A stretch of 64,000 bases of DNA, taken from NCBI GenBank assembly GCA_019614645.1, contig JABWDB010000021.1:1860001-1924000 (forward strand). Reading direction: 5' to 3'. The number at the start of each line of letters is the position of its first letter. The first letter of the stretch is position 1. The position numbers and the translations under genes are program-made. Origin of the DNA: Stratiolaelaps scimitus. Taxonomy: Eukaryota; Arthropoda; Arachnida; Mesostigmata; Laelapidae. The notes beneath the pieces were generated by a model that was given only the letters and a program-made list of their open reading frames with translations, was not told the origin of the DNA and ran no database searches. This document shows positions 10,912 to 25,000 of this stretch, piece by piece.

Positions 10912-13900
10912 GTAAGTTTTAAGTAACTTTAAGTTTATTAAGTAACTCGGACACGATCGCTAAGTAAAGATTGTATTAATAAGCGTTGACCGCACTGGTC
11001 ATATTGTCTATAATATATCATGGGAAAACTGAACTGAAGGCACAAATCAATCATTCTTTGGCCTATTCGCCTGAGTATGTATTTTGTGTCTAAAATTATT
11101 CACCACAATCATCATATCTTTCGTTATGGTATATAATAGGCTAAAGAGAAAACATTTATTACCCAGAACCTGTTGCAGACTCGCTTGATTTAATCAAAAT
11201 CTCCTAGGACGACAATAATAATAATAATATATTGACCCCTGAGACTGAAAATGGTTTAGTCGGTTACTATTCGGTATCGACTATAAAACTAGTTCCTTAA
11301 CCACTCTACGCTGTTTCCATGGGCGGGAGTAGTCGAAGCATACGTAAAAATCAGTCGCTTGAGGGAATACTCGGAGGGGGGTAGAGTGCTGAACTCCTCC
11401 TGGTTCATGCCTTGTGTGAAGCTTACAAGATCGCAAGCCCGCCCCACAGCCAGGCAACCAACCAACCAACGAACAAACCGTCGTTTTTCCGGGCCGCTTC
11501 TCTGGGTCGTCAAACGAAATATAAGCTGGCGCGCGCAGGCACGATCCATCTGTAACTCAACGACTTGCATTGCCGACGGTTGTTGCTGTTATTGTTGTTG
11601 TTATTCGTGCCGTGGCTGAAGTTGTTGCATCTCTTGCTGCTGTTGTTGTTGTCGTCGTCTCCGATACAACCTCGCTGACGATGTGTCTGTATGTCTGTCT
11701 GTGTGTGCATTTTTCTGATCGGTTCGTCACTTCTGAGTTCTCGGGTTTCACCATCTCATCGTTGCCGTGGTTGTAATGTCAAAAATTTATGATAGAAGAA
11801 AATGCGCGCGCGCGCATACACACAGGCGCGAAGACCGACGAAGAAAGATGAAGGCGGGTCAATACACACACACACACACACACACGCGGCAGTATTTTGG
11901 CATCAATCCATCCATCCATCTATGACTGCCGGCGTGCTTTACGATGATGAACTTTTGAATCTGGAATTGGATTAAAAGAGGTGGAGACGACAACGACGAC
12001 GACACGAGGAAGACGATGAGGAGGAGGAAGAAGAAGAAGACGAGAAAAGTCCAGCCACTACAGACGACCAAGAGAAAGAATGAAGCAAAACACGCGACAG
12101 AAACCAAGAAGTCACATCTCTTATTTCATTTGATTCCTCTACGATAGACAGACAGACAGAGAGACGACAGCCTCGCGTAGCTGTGGCAGCAGCAGCAGCA
12201 TCAGTGACACCGTAAATTGCTGAAAAATGGCATCGACGGTTGTGCCCGCTGCCTGCTGCTGCTGCTGCTGCAGCGGAAGAACGCGAATGTGATTTGGCTT
12301 TTGGTGTTTGGCCATCCAAAGTCAAATCGTTATGTTCTGTTTCTCCTCCTCTTTCTCTTCAGCTGATGCTGCTTTTTCATGTTCTTCTTTTTCTACATCT
12401 ATGTGATTCCTTTGCATTTGCCTGCTGTACTCACTTTGTCTCGGCATGATAGTGGCGAGTTGCCGTTGGTACTTCTACTATTACTACTATATATATACCA
12501 TGAGAGGAGGAGGAGAGATGAGTCTTCCGAATCGTTCCTCCGGCGTCGTCAAACGTCAACAAATGTTTGATGTCGAATCGAGGGAAAGGAATGGGAGGAG
12601 TTCACCGGTCCGCAAAGGCGACCCACTACAACCACCCGAATCGGCAGCAACAACAATATGAGCCCAAAGCAAAACAACAACAACAACGACGCCAGCAGTA
12701 CGATCCAGCGGCGGTGGTGGTGGTGGTGACGGATTCGCCACTGATCGATGGATCGGTGTCAATATCGACAGCGCGTGAATGCATTGAAATATGCCGTTGC
12801 AATTTCTTGGATTTGAACAACCGTCACTAAATGTCTTTCTTTCCCTGTTTTGCCGCTTATAACACAACACAGACACATTGCCCTCTATGAAGCGGCTGAG
12901 ATACAAGTATACTTATGAACACACATGGATATACAAATCGATGGGCATGGACAAGTTTTAAAATCGAGGAATCAGTACATCTAGCTTGTTGTTTATTCCA
13001 GTTGCAAAGTGATTTGGTCGAGTATATAGGTGTTACATGGGAAGAACGTGTCTGGTGGCCAATTCTTGTTTTACTCACCATTATTTTTTCATTTATATTA
13101 ATTAACGTAGTTATTAATTAACTTTAAGCACAAATACATTTGCATGTATGTGTATATTGCATGTTTACGCACGATACTCGCTCATAAAGGTCGTCGGCAC
13201 TATAAACGTAGAGAAGATAAAGCCGGGCCACATTTTGAGAGCCAAAATGGTATTTATTTTATGCAACGGTATCGCAATACCATGGCTTGGAGAGTGGTAG
13301 TGTTCTCAGTTTTTTTATTGGCTGAAAGAAGCGTCCGTCTCCAATACACGTCCCAAGTGTGTGTGTATCAAATGCAGGTCTGTGTTCGGTGACCCTTGTA
13401 CTTTAATGGTATCCATTAAGTCCATGCTGTGTATACCACAACTCGTTCAATGGCTGCTAGTTTTCTTGGCAGTTATTTTACTCCGGTGTCGGCAATACAG
13501 TTATTGATCGAAAAACTGAGCCCACCACCCGGCCAGGTTGGATCCGAGACAGTCAACCAAATTGAAGGAGAAATTGAGTACATTGAGCAATCGATTCACA
13601 GTGTTACCTCCGAATGAGCAGAAAATCCAACCCTATACAGAAAAGTCTCTCTTCTCTCTCTCTCTCTCGCTCTCGAATGAGGGAGAGAGTGCATGGGGGG
13701 GACGGGGACACCAACAACGTATCAACGAAACACAAGAGGGAAGGACAATTAATAATTATTCTACTATCAGGGTTCGAGTGAAATGGTCATTACGTCGCGA
13801 CGCGGAAAATCATAATGGCTTGATAATGTTTTAATGAGCGGCGGACAAGGCATAGATAGTCACAGCTGAATCTGTGGCCGCAACCACCGCGGGAGCACGG

Positions 13901-16900
13901 GACTGTGTACGTCAGTTGGTTTTTCGCTCACGGACTCACATAGGCGGACTCACGCATACACCACACACAGTACAGCAGAGCACACACGTGGATGGGGTGG
14001 ACAGGGTCACGACTCTGCAGTGCGGCGGAACCGTGTTATATCCTCAAAAAAAAAAAAGAAGATGAAGGAGAAACACAAATAATGATGATACTTTCAATAC
14101 GACGATGACGACGTCGATCGCTACCACTAATAAAATAATAATACCAATAATAATACTAATCTCATTCAAGAGAGTATTGTTCGCTCTGGAGAATCAACAA
14201 CAACAGCAGCAGCAGAAGAATCGAGAGATAAAGCGAAGCATCCCATCATTATTAATTTATTATTATTGTTTACTATCTGTTGTAGGAGCAACAACGACAA
14301 CGACGAACGCTAAGAGCCAACTAATATTACTGCTGCAGAAGGAACAAGAGGAGACTCTCTCTCTCTCTCTGTTTTGAATGAAAAAATAACGAGAAAGCAG
14401 TCAGTATGAAAACAAGCAAAAAAGAATTAGCTCCGGTGGCCTTAATGATGATGGTGATGATGATTTGGTTGTCTGACATCAGGAGAGAGTATGTTGGTTG
14501 GCTCATATACAGAGACCCCTTTTTAAAACCATATTAATAAAGTAATCACGATATTCACCGACATCCCCGAGCCAGCTCATGTGTGGCACTACAACTGTGG
14601 CCGCACTGCTGTCGTTTCTCTAAAGCGAACGTGATCTTTAAATCGCCGTTAGCGATGTTTGTTCTATGTGAACGTGATATGTTCTGACGGATAAACGCCA
14701 CTTAGTGGTGATTCATGCTTGATTGACAGTTCTTGAATATATTACCTAAGATAGTGACGATACCTTGCAATCCATGCAACAATATCCTATATAATGAATA
14801 GTTAGGACTTCCGTGAGTAATTTTTTCTGCTCAGACAAGGTTCTTATGGCACATCCGGTTCATTATGGACACGTTATACACCGCTATTTGCGCCAGTGTG
14901 ACTTTGTGATCTGCTTTCGTAATGAATCATTCGTGACCTTTTTCTACGCTATACTTCACTCCACTAAGTGTAAATAATTTCATAAAAAAATGTGGTCGAA
15001 CAAACTGATATCCTTCTCATTGGTGATAATCAATTGCACAGCAAAATTATGTTGAATTCGGATAATGATTGCAATTTTATTTGTGCCGCCGACGCGAGAT
15101 CGGAGGCGAGGTAACGGTATCACCACCCATCGCGTCAACCGATCCCGTGTGTCCAGTTGGCGATAACATTGACTTGGCATTAGGGTTGGGGGATACTTGT
15201 AGCATACTCGTCCAGTAACAACAATCTGTCTGCGCCCTACTTTTATGTGCCTACTCTTTTCTATGTACAATATGCAGAAAAGCGCGTATTTACAGATCTG
15301 TCATCATTACTTTACACGGGATGATCTCATCGATGTGGATGACGTTAATCCCCAGTCTCCCCTATCACCGTAATTCGTTGATTTTTCTACACAAATTGGA
15401 CTTGCTCCTGTTGTTGTTGTTGTTGTTATTTGCGCAGCTGTGGTTTTGTCGCTAACTGATGGCGGTGGGTGTACCCTGCTGTTGTTGTTGTCATCATCAG
15501 ACCGAAATCAAGATAGCAATAGACAAAAATGAATGAAAAAAAGTAACAAACCGTTAATTTGTGCTCCGGGCTTCGGCGTTTTCTTGACTCTGTCTGTCCT
15601 AATTGCGATGTACACTTGTGTTCATTTAAAAAGAGGATCGTATAGAAGAAATATGGAGAATGGGAAATATAGCTCCAATGGCTGCATTCACAATAATCAT
15701 AATAGTAATCATAGTGGATGAAATGAACGACGACGACGACAACAACAACAACGACGCAATAACACCGATCGCTTTAACGCTGGTATACGATGGCTGGCGC
15801 AGGATCAGTCTGTGCCAATTTGTCAGAGGGATAATTCACCCCAATTTATGATTATACAACGGTAAAAAGTTATCGATATTTGCGAATAAAAACATCGACG
15901 TCAAATTGAGACGTTGCGTTGTTTGTGGCTGCTATCTCCCATCGCAACCGTCCAAGGTGTCAGGGGTTAACACCGTCAATGTGCTTGCTTGTCCGTCCGT
16001 CCGTACATGTATCTATCCCTTCATTCATTCATCCATACGATTGTCCCTCTCTCTGTCTGTGTATTAGTGGTGCTCAGCAATACTAACTGACTGGCGACGC
16101 GATCTGCGATGACTACGAATGCATGAGATGATCAAAGAGTGGTGTTGCTCATTTGCGATATGTTTGCGTATTTAGTAGTAATAGTTGTTGTTGTTGTTGA
16201 TGGTGTTGTTGTTGATAATATTATGTGGCGGTTGTTGCAATGTTCTGGCTGCTGGCGGACATCATCATTTGACTACTGCCATCAGCAGTGCAACGACGAC
16301 GTTTGATGTTAGAGACGTGGCGGCTTGTATCGACTTTGGGCATGAGCGCGAGTGCACGCTAGTAACAGGCAACGTAATCACTCAAAACAACACGATTGTG
16401 TTTATATATATATACATATATACACCAATTGTCGATACGAGCACAACACAGCGGCGAGGGCGAAAGTAACACATTTTTCTTTACTTTTATGATGAAAATA
16501 TTACCAACCAGAGCAGAATGAATCGATGCAAAGGGAACGCAAGACTGCACCAGCAATAACAGCCGCTCCCAAAAGTGATTCGATAGAGGCTGAGGAGACC
16601 GAAACGCGGCGAAGACGCGCACTGATCGTTCGACAGCAGGAAGTCCCATAGAAGCAATTGTCGAAAATTGTCGGGAAGGTGAACAAAAGTGGAGTTTTCG
16701 GTGGGAAAGAGAGAGATGGGAGGGTCAGTGTTCAAGCGTCGGGTGGAGATGAATTGTCAATAAAAGTCTAGTACCACTATACTAGAGTTACCCTGAACCT
16801 GACGGCCGCCGGCGAACTCTGGATATCTGACATTTTGTTTTTAGAGCATATTGACGAAATGTGAAACTGAAGAAATGACATGGCTAGACGTTATATCGAT

Positions 16901-19900
16901 GTCGTTAGACGCATTAATTCATTTTGCGTTTTGTATATGAGTCAAAAAACGGACCTCTCCGAACAAGAGAAACAGACCTTATTATGTATCGATATAAATG
17001 AGCTCTATATACCCTAAGTTAAACTCGTTTGAACCGGCTAGTACGTATTTAACATGATATGGATATGATCCCTGTATGCGTTAACTAGCTTATGAGTCTT
17101 CGATCGGACCCATGACATACACCTGAGACGATACAAGAGCGTCCTATGGAGAGAAAAATAAGCTAAGATGCTACGACCTTTTAACCTTCAGTATGTTAGC
17201 ATCGTACGCATACAAATACATACACGTCGGATTTCTTTTCGTCTCGATGTACGTATATTTGTCTCGTCTTTCCGATATAAGAGTGTGGACGTGTAGGCCT
17301 ACAGCGTAGAACCACTGCGCGCTGGAAACGTCCATCGGGGCTGGAGACGGGGTTAGTGGGCCACTTAGCGATTCCTTGTGTTCGCCAAGTCCGCAACGTG
17401 CTCACCAAGGTATCTATCTATCTGCATCCGAACGAGCGAGACCGTCCGTTCTCACTTACGACGAAGGTAGCTCTCTTTAAGAAGAGACTCGGGATGAATA
17501 CTCCGGCGAACGAAGCCCCGCAGTGGTGACATAGGTGGAACTTAAAAACATTGGGGGGTCTGGTCAAGTTCTTGTTGCTACGACTCTCCGCCCTGCTGCT
17601 AGTGGCAATAGTGGGGGTGGGGGGCGCTGCCGGTATGCTTTAATTATTTTTATGCGTCGGGACACTGCGACATCGACGACAGTCGATGTCGCAACCAAAG
17701 TAGAAGGAGACAGCAGATGAGTAAAACTGCCACCGACAGTCGTAAGCCAGTTCAGCCAATTGAGTTAGCATTAACACTGCGGGCAGGTCGACGGGGGGTG
17801 GAATCGTCTTAAAGTTGAAGTTCGATTCTCGTTTCGTCTTACCACTGTCTGTTTCGCTCTTTTCTTGCTTCTCTAATTATTTCTCTCTTCTCCGTTCTGT
17901 CCCTCGTCTTTGGTAGTCCTTCGTGTTTAAAACATACCAACCGACAAGTGTAGTTTGGTCCCGTAGTGCAGAGTTCCGTTTGGAGGGATCGAGCTTAAAC
18001 GGAGCTGCAAGAGAAAGAGAGGGATATAGCCAGAGGATGATTTCGATGCTTCTAATATACAAAGAACGAATGATAGATAAAGAGAGAAAGAGAGAGAGAA
18101 TTTCGAATACGATTCCGAGAGTGTTACCCACAGCAGAAAGGTAAGGCGATCCGGCTATACGGATATGCCCGTCAAGGAGTGTAGTATGCTACAGGGCTAC
18201 CTTTCCGCAGTGCTTCGGAACAGCCGCCTAATTACATTTGGCCTTCATATCATCTTCCTTCAGAGCAGTGCTTCTTCAGTCGTCTTTGGCCCGTGTTTCT
18301 CGATCCTCTTCTCCTCAACTCTGCCTTCCCCTGACGCTCTGTAGACGTTGATAGGCAATCAGCCTCGCTTGCCTCTAAACTCCCTTCGCTCGGCCTAAAC
18401 CCCCAACTATCGTCTATTCTCAGATCGCTCTTTTAGTTCTCATTTTAAATGTTGCATCCGATCGGTAACAAGATTAGGACAGAGCCACTATCCGCCAGGT
18501 GTCGGTCCCGCGAGAGCGGTATTTGAAAGAAAAGAGCATAAAATCGGAGCCCCGAACTGCCTACTCCTCCTGCTCATGACTTTATACTAAGACAAAATTC
18601 GTCTACAGTCTAACTTCGTGCCTTACTTTCAATTTTTGCTTTTCTACTTCTACTACGGGATAGATTGTGTGTCTGTGTATGTGTGTACGCAACACAGCAA
18701 GAGAATAATTCGCATTTGGAAGTGTATAATAATAACACACGGGGAGAGGAGGGGGGAGGTGTTTGAGCCCTATCAGGAAAAGGAAAAATCATCTTTGTGA
18801 GCTCCTGTTCAATCGGGGTGTCCGTTTATTCCTTCCATCGATTTTATATAACGTGGCCTCGCTTCAGCCACATAGTGCAATCTAGTATTGCAATATACGA
18901 CATTATTGTATTCGCGTGCATTAGAAGCAACAAGGAGGTTGGCCATCTGTATAGGATGTAGGTCGAAAGTGAGATTCGGTATTCTGCAATTTGCGTAGTT
19001 ACTGGCTGACTGTGTTTGTATTTCCTATTTAGGTCTCAATTATTTATGAATAATAAAAGCATTTCTCATTGTCTACCTGTAATTTCAGCTTCCATGGATG
19101 CTCCCTCAGACTCCAAGTGGTGCTTCGAAGACGCCAGCACTGGGCTCTCCGTCGCCATCACCTCCACCTCGTACTCCTGTACTTCCGGTGACATGTGCAA
19201 CAACCACAGCTCCTGGTAATGCAACTGGAACTGATGACGCACCACTAAACTTGTCAAAGAAGGGTCCCGATTTCTCGCAAGGTCCGACGGGCCATACCCA
19301 TAGCCCGCTAGGTGTCGCTCGCTCTCGTGCTGCGCACAATAATAATAATCAACTAGCAACAGCGACCAGCCTGCTACAAGAAGAAAGACAGAAAAGGTTA
19401 GTTGCACGCTTTGCCCTATTAACTCCTAATATCGAAATCAATTATTTAAGAGGCACCAGTACGTATGCGTACGTATACAATATTGGAATAAAAAAGAAAA
19501 ATATGAATTTATAAGGAATTTAGGTAAAATATTTATTCTATTATATATATGTATATATAAATGGGTTTTTATGTCTATAAAGTCTATAAAATGAGTAAAT
19601 ACAGTGCAAAGTAGGAAAACGAGAGGATTACGCTTAGACTCGTCATCGTCGATCATGTGATTGGCCTTGTGTATTGTTATCGTTGTTGTGTACAGGTGAA
19701 CGTTACTTGATTATCATTAATATATATTATCTGTCGGTTTTCGACTCTGCGAGAACGAATATTCTCAACGTGAGTTTCAAGTTAAGTGGCAATCTCGTCT
19801 AGAAGGCTGGCTTGTACAGTCGATGTTGTAAATGCTTCCGGGCGAGTTTTAAATCACTCTGGCGGGCATCTGTTCTTGAAAAGGTTGTGTTTCATCTTAA

Positions 19901-22011
19901 GGCTATCTAAAACTCGCGCTTGTGGCTCATTTTAAGAATGACTGGTGTGCTTGTCATATAGTGCGAAATGATCCGATCCGCCAGCATCCATCCTTTTGCC
20001 GTCGTTTTGAGCCCAGCGTATACACGGAGCTCTGTGGTGGTAGTAGTAGTGATACTCCAAAACGGTTTCTGCCATCTACCACGGGGCTCGTGTAACGGTC
20101 CGTGCGGAATGAATGCGGGTGAGCCCATTAAAGCATTGTCGCCTCCTCGGCGACTCGCCGTTTCGACTCTTCCGCTTGAGAATGGGTTATTACCCACACT
20201 TACGCCTGTTAGTTGAGAAGAGCCACTATGGCTTGCCACTGTAACAGATTCCACAGTGAGCACAGATCTCATAGTGTTTCACAAGGCGGACACACTGGCC
20301 CGTAAACGTATGCACAGATCAACAGACAGCACAGACACTTACTGAGGAGCAACACACTGCTGCTTATGTCTCATCTGGCACCATAACATATTGTCATTTC
20401 CAGAAAAAAATGAACGTCCATTTCCGCTTCCTGTGATAATGGTCCGATCGTATTTAGTAAAACAGTTTCTTATATGGCAGCAGCATGGTTCAATGTATCC
20501 TTTTTTTTCTACACACCAACTGAACCCAACGAGTTGAAATGTGACCTATAAGAAACTAGGTGGCAAAAGAACGACTGTCTCAGATTCTCAGAATTGGCCA
20601 TTCTGTAGCAACTGATTTACCACTTCTGAATTCACTTTCCTGAGTTAAGCCATGTTAACTGATGAATGGCGATAAACACATATTGCTTAAAACTCGAACA
20701 CTGATAATTGAGCTTTCTCTACCGCAATGAAAGTTTCTAATGACTGACTGAATCGATCCTTTATAATTAAAAAGGTGAGCAAAGGTACACAGTAAATAAA
20801 CTTGGCAGATGTGGGTAATTTTTGCCTTGCCAATCCTCCAATGGACTTTTAACTGCAATCTAAAATCAACCCGTCATATTGCACTGACTTCTTAGGTAGG
20901 TATTACAATTTTTCATGACTATTATGTGGTGGACTCTCGTCGAAACGGTTTGGTCGAAAGTTTCGGCGTATTGCGACTGTCACTTCCGTTATAGACAATC
21001 TTGCGATGTGGATTTATTCCGTACGACGTCGAGGGGTATGGATGCGGGACTGGAGTAAACGACGAAGTTCCGTTGCACTGTTCAAATTAGACTCCCTCTA
21101 CCCCCCGCGCTGTCACTGCCGCCGCCGCCGCCGCCGATGAGTGAGAGACAACAATTTTGCTGCAGCCCTATCACTGGCTATTATAGAGAACAGCGGGTAA
21201 CGGATCTCCCTGTTGACTCCGCGGCAATCATGTTCACATACATACATACGTGATTCGTGTACCCAATGATTGGGGTTGTGCAAGCAACTTGAAAATGCAG
21301 TTGCCGCAGGTCGCTGAGATGGCCCATATTTTGGCCCTTGATTTTCTCTTTCGCTATCGCTTTATATCTACAAGGAGAGAGAGAGAGAGAGAGAGGTACA
21401 TCTTCAGATTCGCTCACTGATTCGGGTTTGCCGGAATCCGAGCCCAGTTGCAGCAGGTAGCACCAGGATGGGGATAACACGGGATATCGTTTTGGCTGGG
21501 CGGGGCAAAGGCAATGGTATGGTTTGATCCAGTTTACGAGCGGGCCCTCGGCCTCTTCAAGCGCCTCGCTTCGAACACGGCGGTTTAGGCACTTCTGCCC
21601 CCGCGCGTACAGTTCAGTCAGCCCAGCCCAGTCCAGCTGAGCTGAGCGGCGAGTTGAACGTGACACAGGGCGCATGGCAGTGCACCCTGCGCCGCCGCCA
21701 CCGCCGTTCCATCCTCGGGACACAAGTTTTAATGCTGTTTTATATCGCCGAACCGCGGTGTCGGCGGCGGCGGCGGAGCCGCAGGTAGCAAGTCAGTTTA
21801 GTTCTCTTTCACTACTATAATATCACCACACGACGTCGCCGGCGGAGACCGGGCACCATATAGAGTATATGGATAGATAGATAGCCTTGGCTAGAGCTTG
21901 GCCGGCCAGTCGATCGGGAAGCCGCCGTCCTGTGCCTTGTACGGTCAGAGGAAGGATGGGTGCAACCCGATGGCTTAGGATGAAGATATGAGTGAATCCA
22001 CAGGGTGAAAA

Positions 22012-22042
<31 letters not shown>

Positions 22043-25000
22043 TGCGGGAAGGATAAAGACAGCAGCGAGAGCGTGCGAGGGAGAACAGGGATATTATTAT
22101 TATTATATCTAGTTTGATTCACCACTGGCTGCTACTGGTACAGCAGTGGCAGCAGCGAGCTTGAACGCCGCCTGCCCGTAGGTATCAGATCAGAGTAGTG
22201 CATTGCGTTGTGGTTGTACATTCCGCGGGCAGCAGAGCTTTTATGGCTTAGAACTTTTCTCTCAAAACGGGAAGGAACGCGCTCCGCCACGCTGATTTCG
22301 TCTAGCACAACTATACCCTCTGATAGCTGACTAACTGAATCGAGGAATGAATGTGGCGCGCCGGTTGCTGTCTGTCCACAGGTAGCAGTCGAGCAGCATA
22401 TGAATGCCACAATTGCCATGGTCCGTACCCTTTGGCGATGATCGGGTGTAATCGCTTAGCCACCCAATGAGTCAGGCTGGCTGGCTCGCTGTCTGCTGTC
22501 TGCCTGTTTGCTCAGATGAACAATGAAGAACTCTAACCCGTTCCCATGAGACCTGTTGTGGGACTGGGACCTGTTCGAGCTCTCTCGCTGAGTTGGTCCA
22601 GGAGTTGGGGGATGTTTTAGTTAGATGGGAAAATGAAGCCCTAGTGATTGAATAATAACTATAATCTAGCATATATAATACATGTTTATATCTAGTGTTA
22701 AGAGACAATCTCTATCTATTATACAACTAAAAAGTAGAGTTATACGCCCCAATTGATGATGGAATCACAAGAGAAAAGGCTGCCTAATCAGTTTGTTTGT
22801 ATCGCCGCTCTCTTTCATTCATTGGACTACTGAAATGAGAATGTGGAATAGACTCGCCCAAAACTCGCTCACGCTGTTCGTTTGTCGACCATCCTCATGA
22901 CATCTCTGAATCTGCCAGCCACAGTCGCAGATATAAGGTGGCCACTCAGGGAACACAATGACGGCTTTTCTCTACCGCGAAAGACTATTCCACTCCCACA
23001 TCAAAGTGTATATATATATGTATTATATAGACACACACAATGCACTGGCAATGGCTTAAGAGAAGACTTCCCAACAGCCAACGCCCACAAAAGCGACTTC
23101 CATCTAGAAACTAGACATTTACACTGGGAAATATGGAACCAAGTGAAAGGTGGTAGTGAACAAACTTGTTGCTTGCTTCTATGACACTGTGGGACTTACT
23201 GCTAAGTACACCGGGTGTGGCTGTTTCGACACCGTGCGATTCCTACCTAGCAGCACCCAACAGAGCTTCTATAGCTAATTCAGAGTGGTAGTGACCCACC
23301 ACTGCTGCTGCTGCTGCTGCGGACCGCAGCGGTGATTCGGAGCCCTGCTTCGTCTTCATCTCATTCATTCTTTCTTCTCTCAGGATGTAAACGAGGAGCA
23401 CGTTGACGAGTCACCTCGTACTCTGTAGCTTCTTTTTTTCTCTCGGTTTCGTTGTCTTGTTGCTCGCGAATTTTGACAGGACTGAAGCAGCACTTAGACA
23501 GCACCAAGAGATCACTTGTTACCACTGCATAGAAGACCTGCGAAAAAGTGGACGATCGAGAGCCCAGAACAAGACAAGGTTTTGCACTCTTTCCTATTTG
23601 ATTATCCACTGCCACTACCAGCAGAAGCAGCAGCAGGAGCAGAAAGTGTCTGAGGGATGGACCATGGGCTAACCACTGTGTTGTTCTCATTCCATCGACG
23701 GTGGCTGCCTCTAGCAGTGGGTGCTCACTGCTTTGAGCTCAGGTTCCCACAGGAAATGTGGAGACGCATCATCAGTCTCCGCAGCTACAACTCCAATAAT
23801 TCCGGCCCTAAAATCCCACCAGTTTCTGACTCCTAGCAGTGAACCGTTCCCTTAAGATGAAAAACGGGATAAGGTAGAGCAACATGAGTTGATGACGGCA
23901 TCACTTGATGGCCTATGGGTCATTTCGCGTGCGACACTTCTGGTGCGAACGAATAAGCTCAGCAGAATGCTCCCGGGAGCATTCGATGAACGGAGACCAG
24001 CGAGGTAGACTATACGCCCACTTGGCAAAGTTGGAACCATCCTCCAGCTCGTTTTTCGAATGAATTGGTATGAGCTCTTGGTATTGCGGAACGCTGGTCT
24101 GCGTACTATACGATATAGATCTTGTATGACGATCTTATTTTGATATTAGATGAGCAGAGTAGTAATTTGGGGTATTTGGCCCCTTAAGAACGTACGGTCC
24201 TGAGCAATTAGTGGAGATTCACTTTAGCCTTAGCCTGGGACTGCTTAGGAGCGAAATTGCTTAGGTCAACTAGGTCCATTAATGAGGTGCGTAGCTTTTA
24301 GCTCCGCGGCTCCGAAGCGAAGTGAGATTAAGGAAGGGGAGGAGTAGGAACTGAATCTGACTGATTTGATCCAAGCCCGATAATGTTGTTGTCGATAGTC
24401 CGAGCCGACTATGGATGACTAAATAGCATTGATGCTCGGATGGGACAGATGTACAGCAGATGCTGCTAACGCTACGATCTACTACAGATGTATCTATCTG
24501 CCTTTCTGGCTGCCGTTTTGGGATTGCACTAATCGAGGTCGTGTGTTTGGCTGGCTTTTCGTTTTGCAGCGTATCCCCCGTTGCACCCTTGGGATCTCCA
24601 TCGCCCTCGAAGATGACCGCTGTACCGCCTGGCTTGGATTCTCTTGGGGGGGACATCCACCTCAACCAGCTGCAGCATCTTTCGGTAAGCATTTCCCCTT
24701 TAGTCATTTCAAAGAGGACTCACACTTGCTTGAATGCAATGCAGCTTGCAAGCGTTTGTGATCAGTTGTAGTAGCTCTCGTAGTTCGTTCGTTAATTGCT
24801 TTGTTTAGTGAAAAATTATATTTCTAATTTCTCTTTTCATTGCAGAACTTTCTCCCGTATGTAAACACGTCGTGTCCATCAACGTTGAGCTTTCCTACAT
24901 CCCCAACATTCAGCCCTACATCAAGCCTAACGCAGATGTCGTCCCCGTTCTCTACAAGTACGTTGAATATTCGACACGGTTTGTGAGAGCAAGTACTGAT

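Larger units (their letters stand above)
19397..24569 (+). other. SoxD: SoxD-A intron, 5.2 kb
   Basis: GTTAGT to TTGCAG. Holds a GC-rich stretch at about 21000-22420 with GCC at 21118-21136, GA tracts at 21375-21395 and 22015-22041, a CTG tract at 23302-23320 and the 20-bp palindrome at 23965. The GC-rich part has long stop-free frames on the minus strand but no recognisable protein. Confidence 0.75.
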
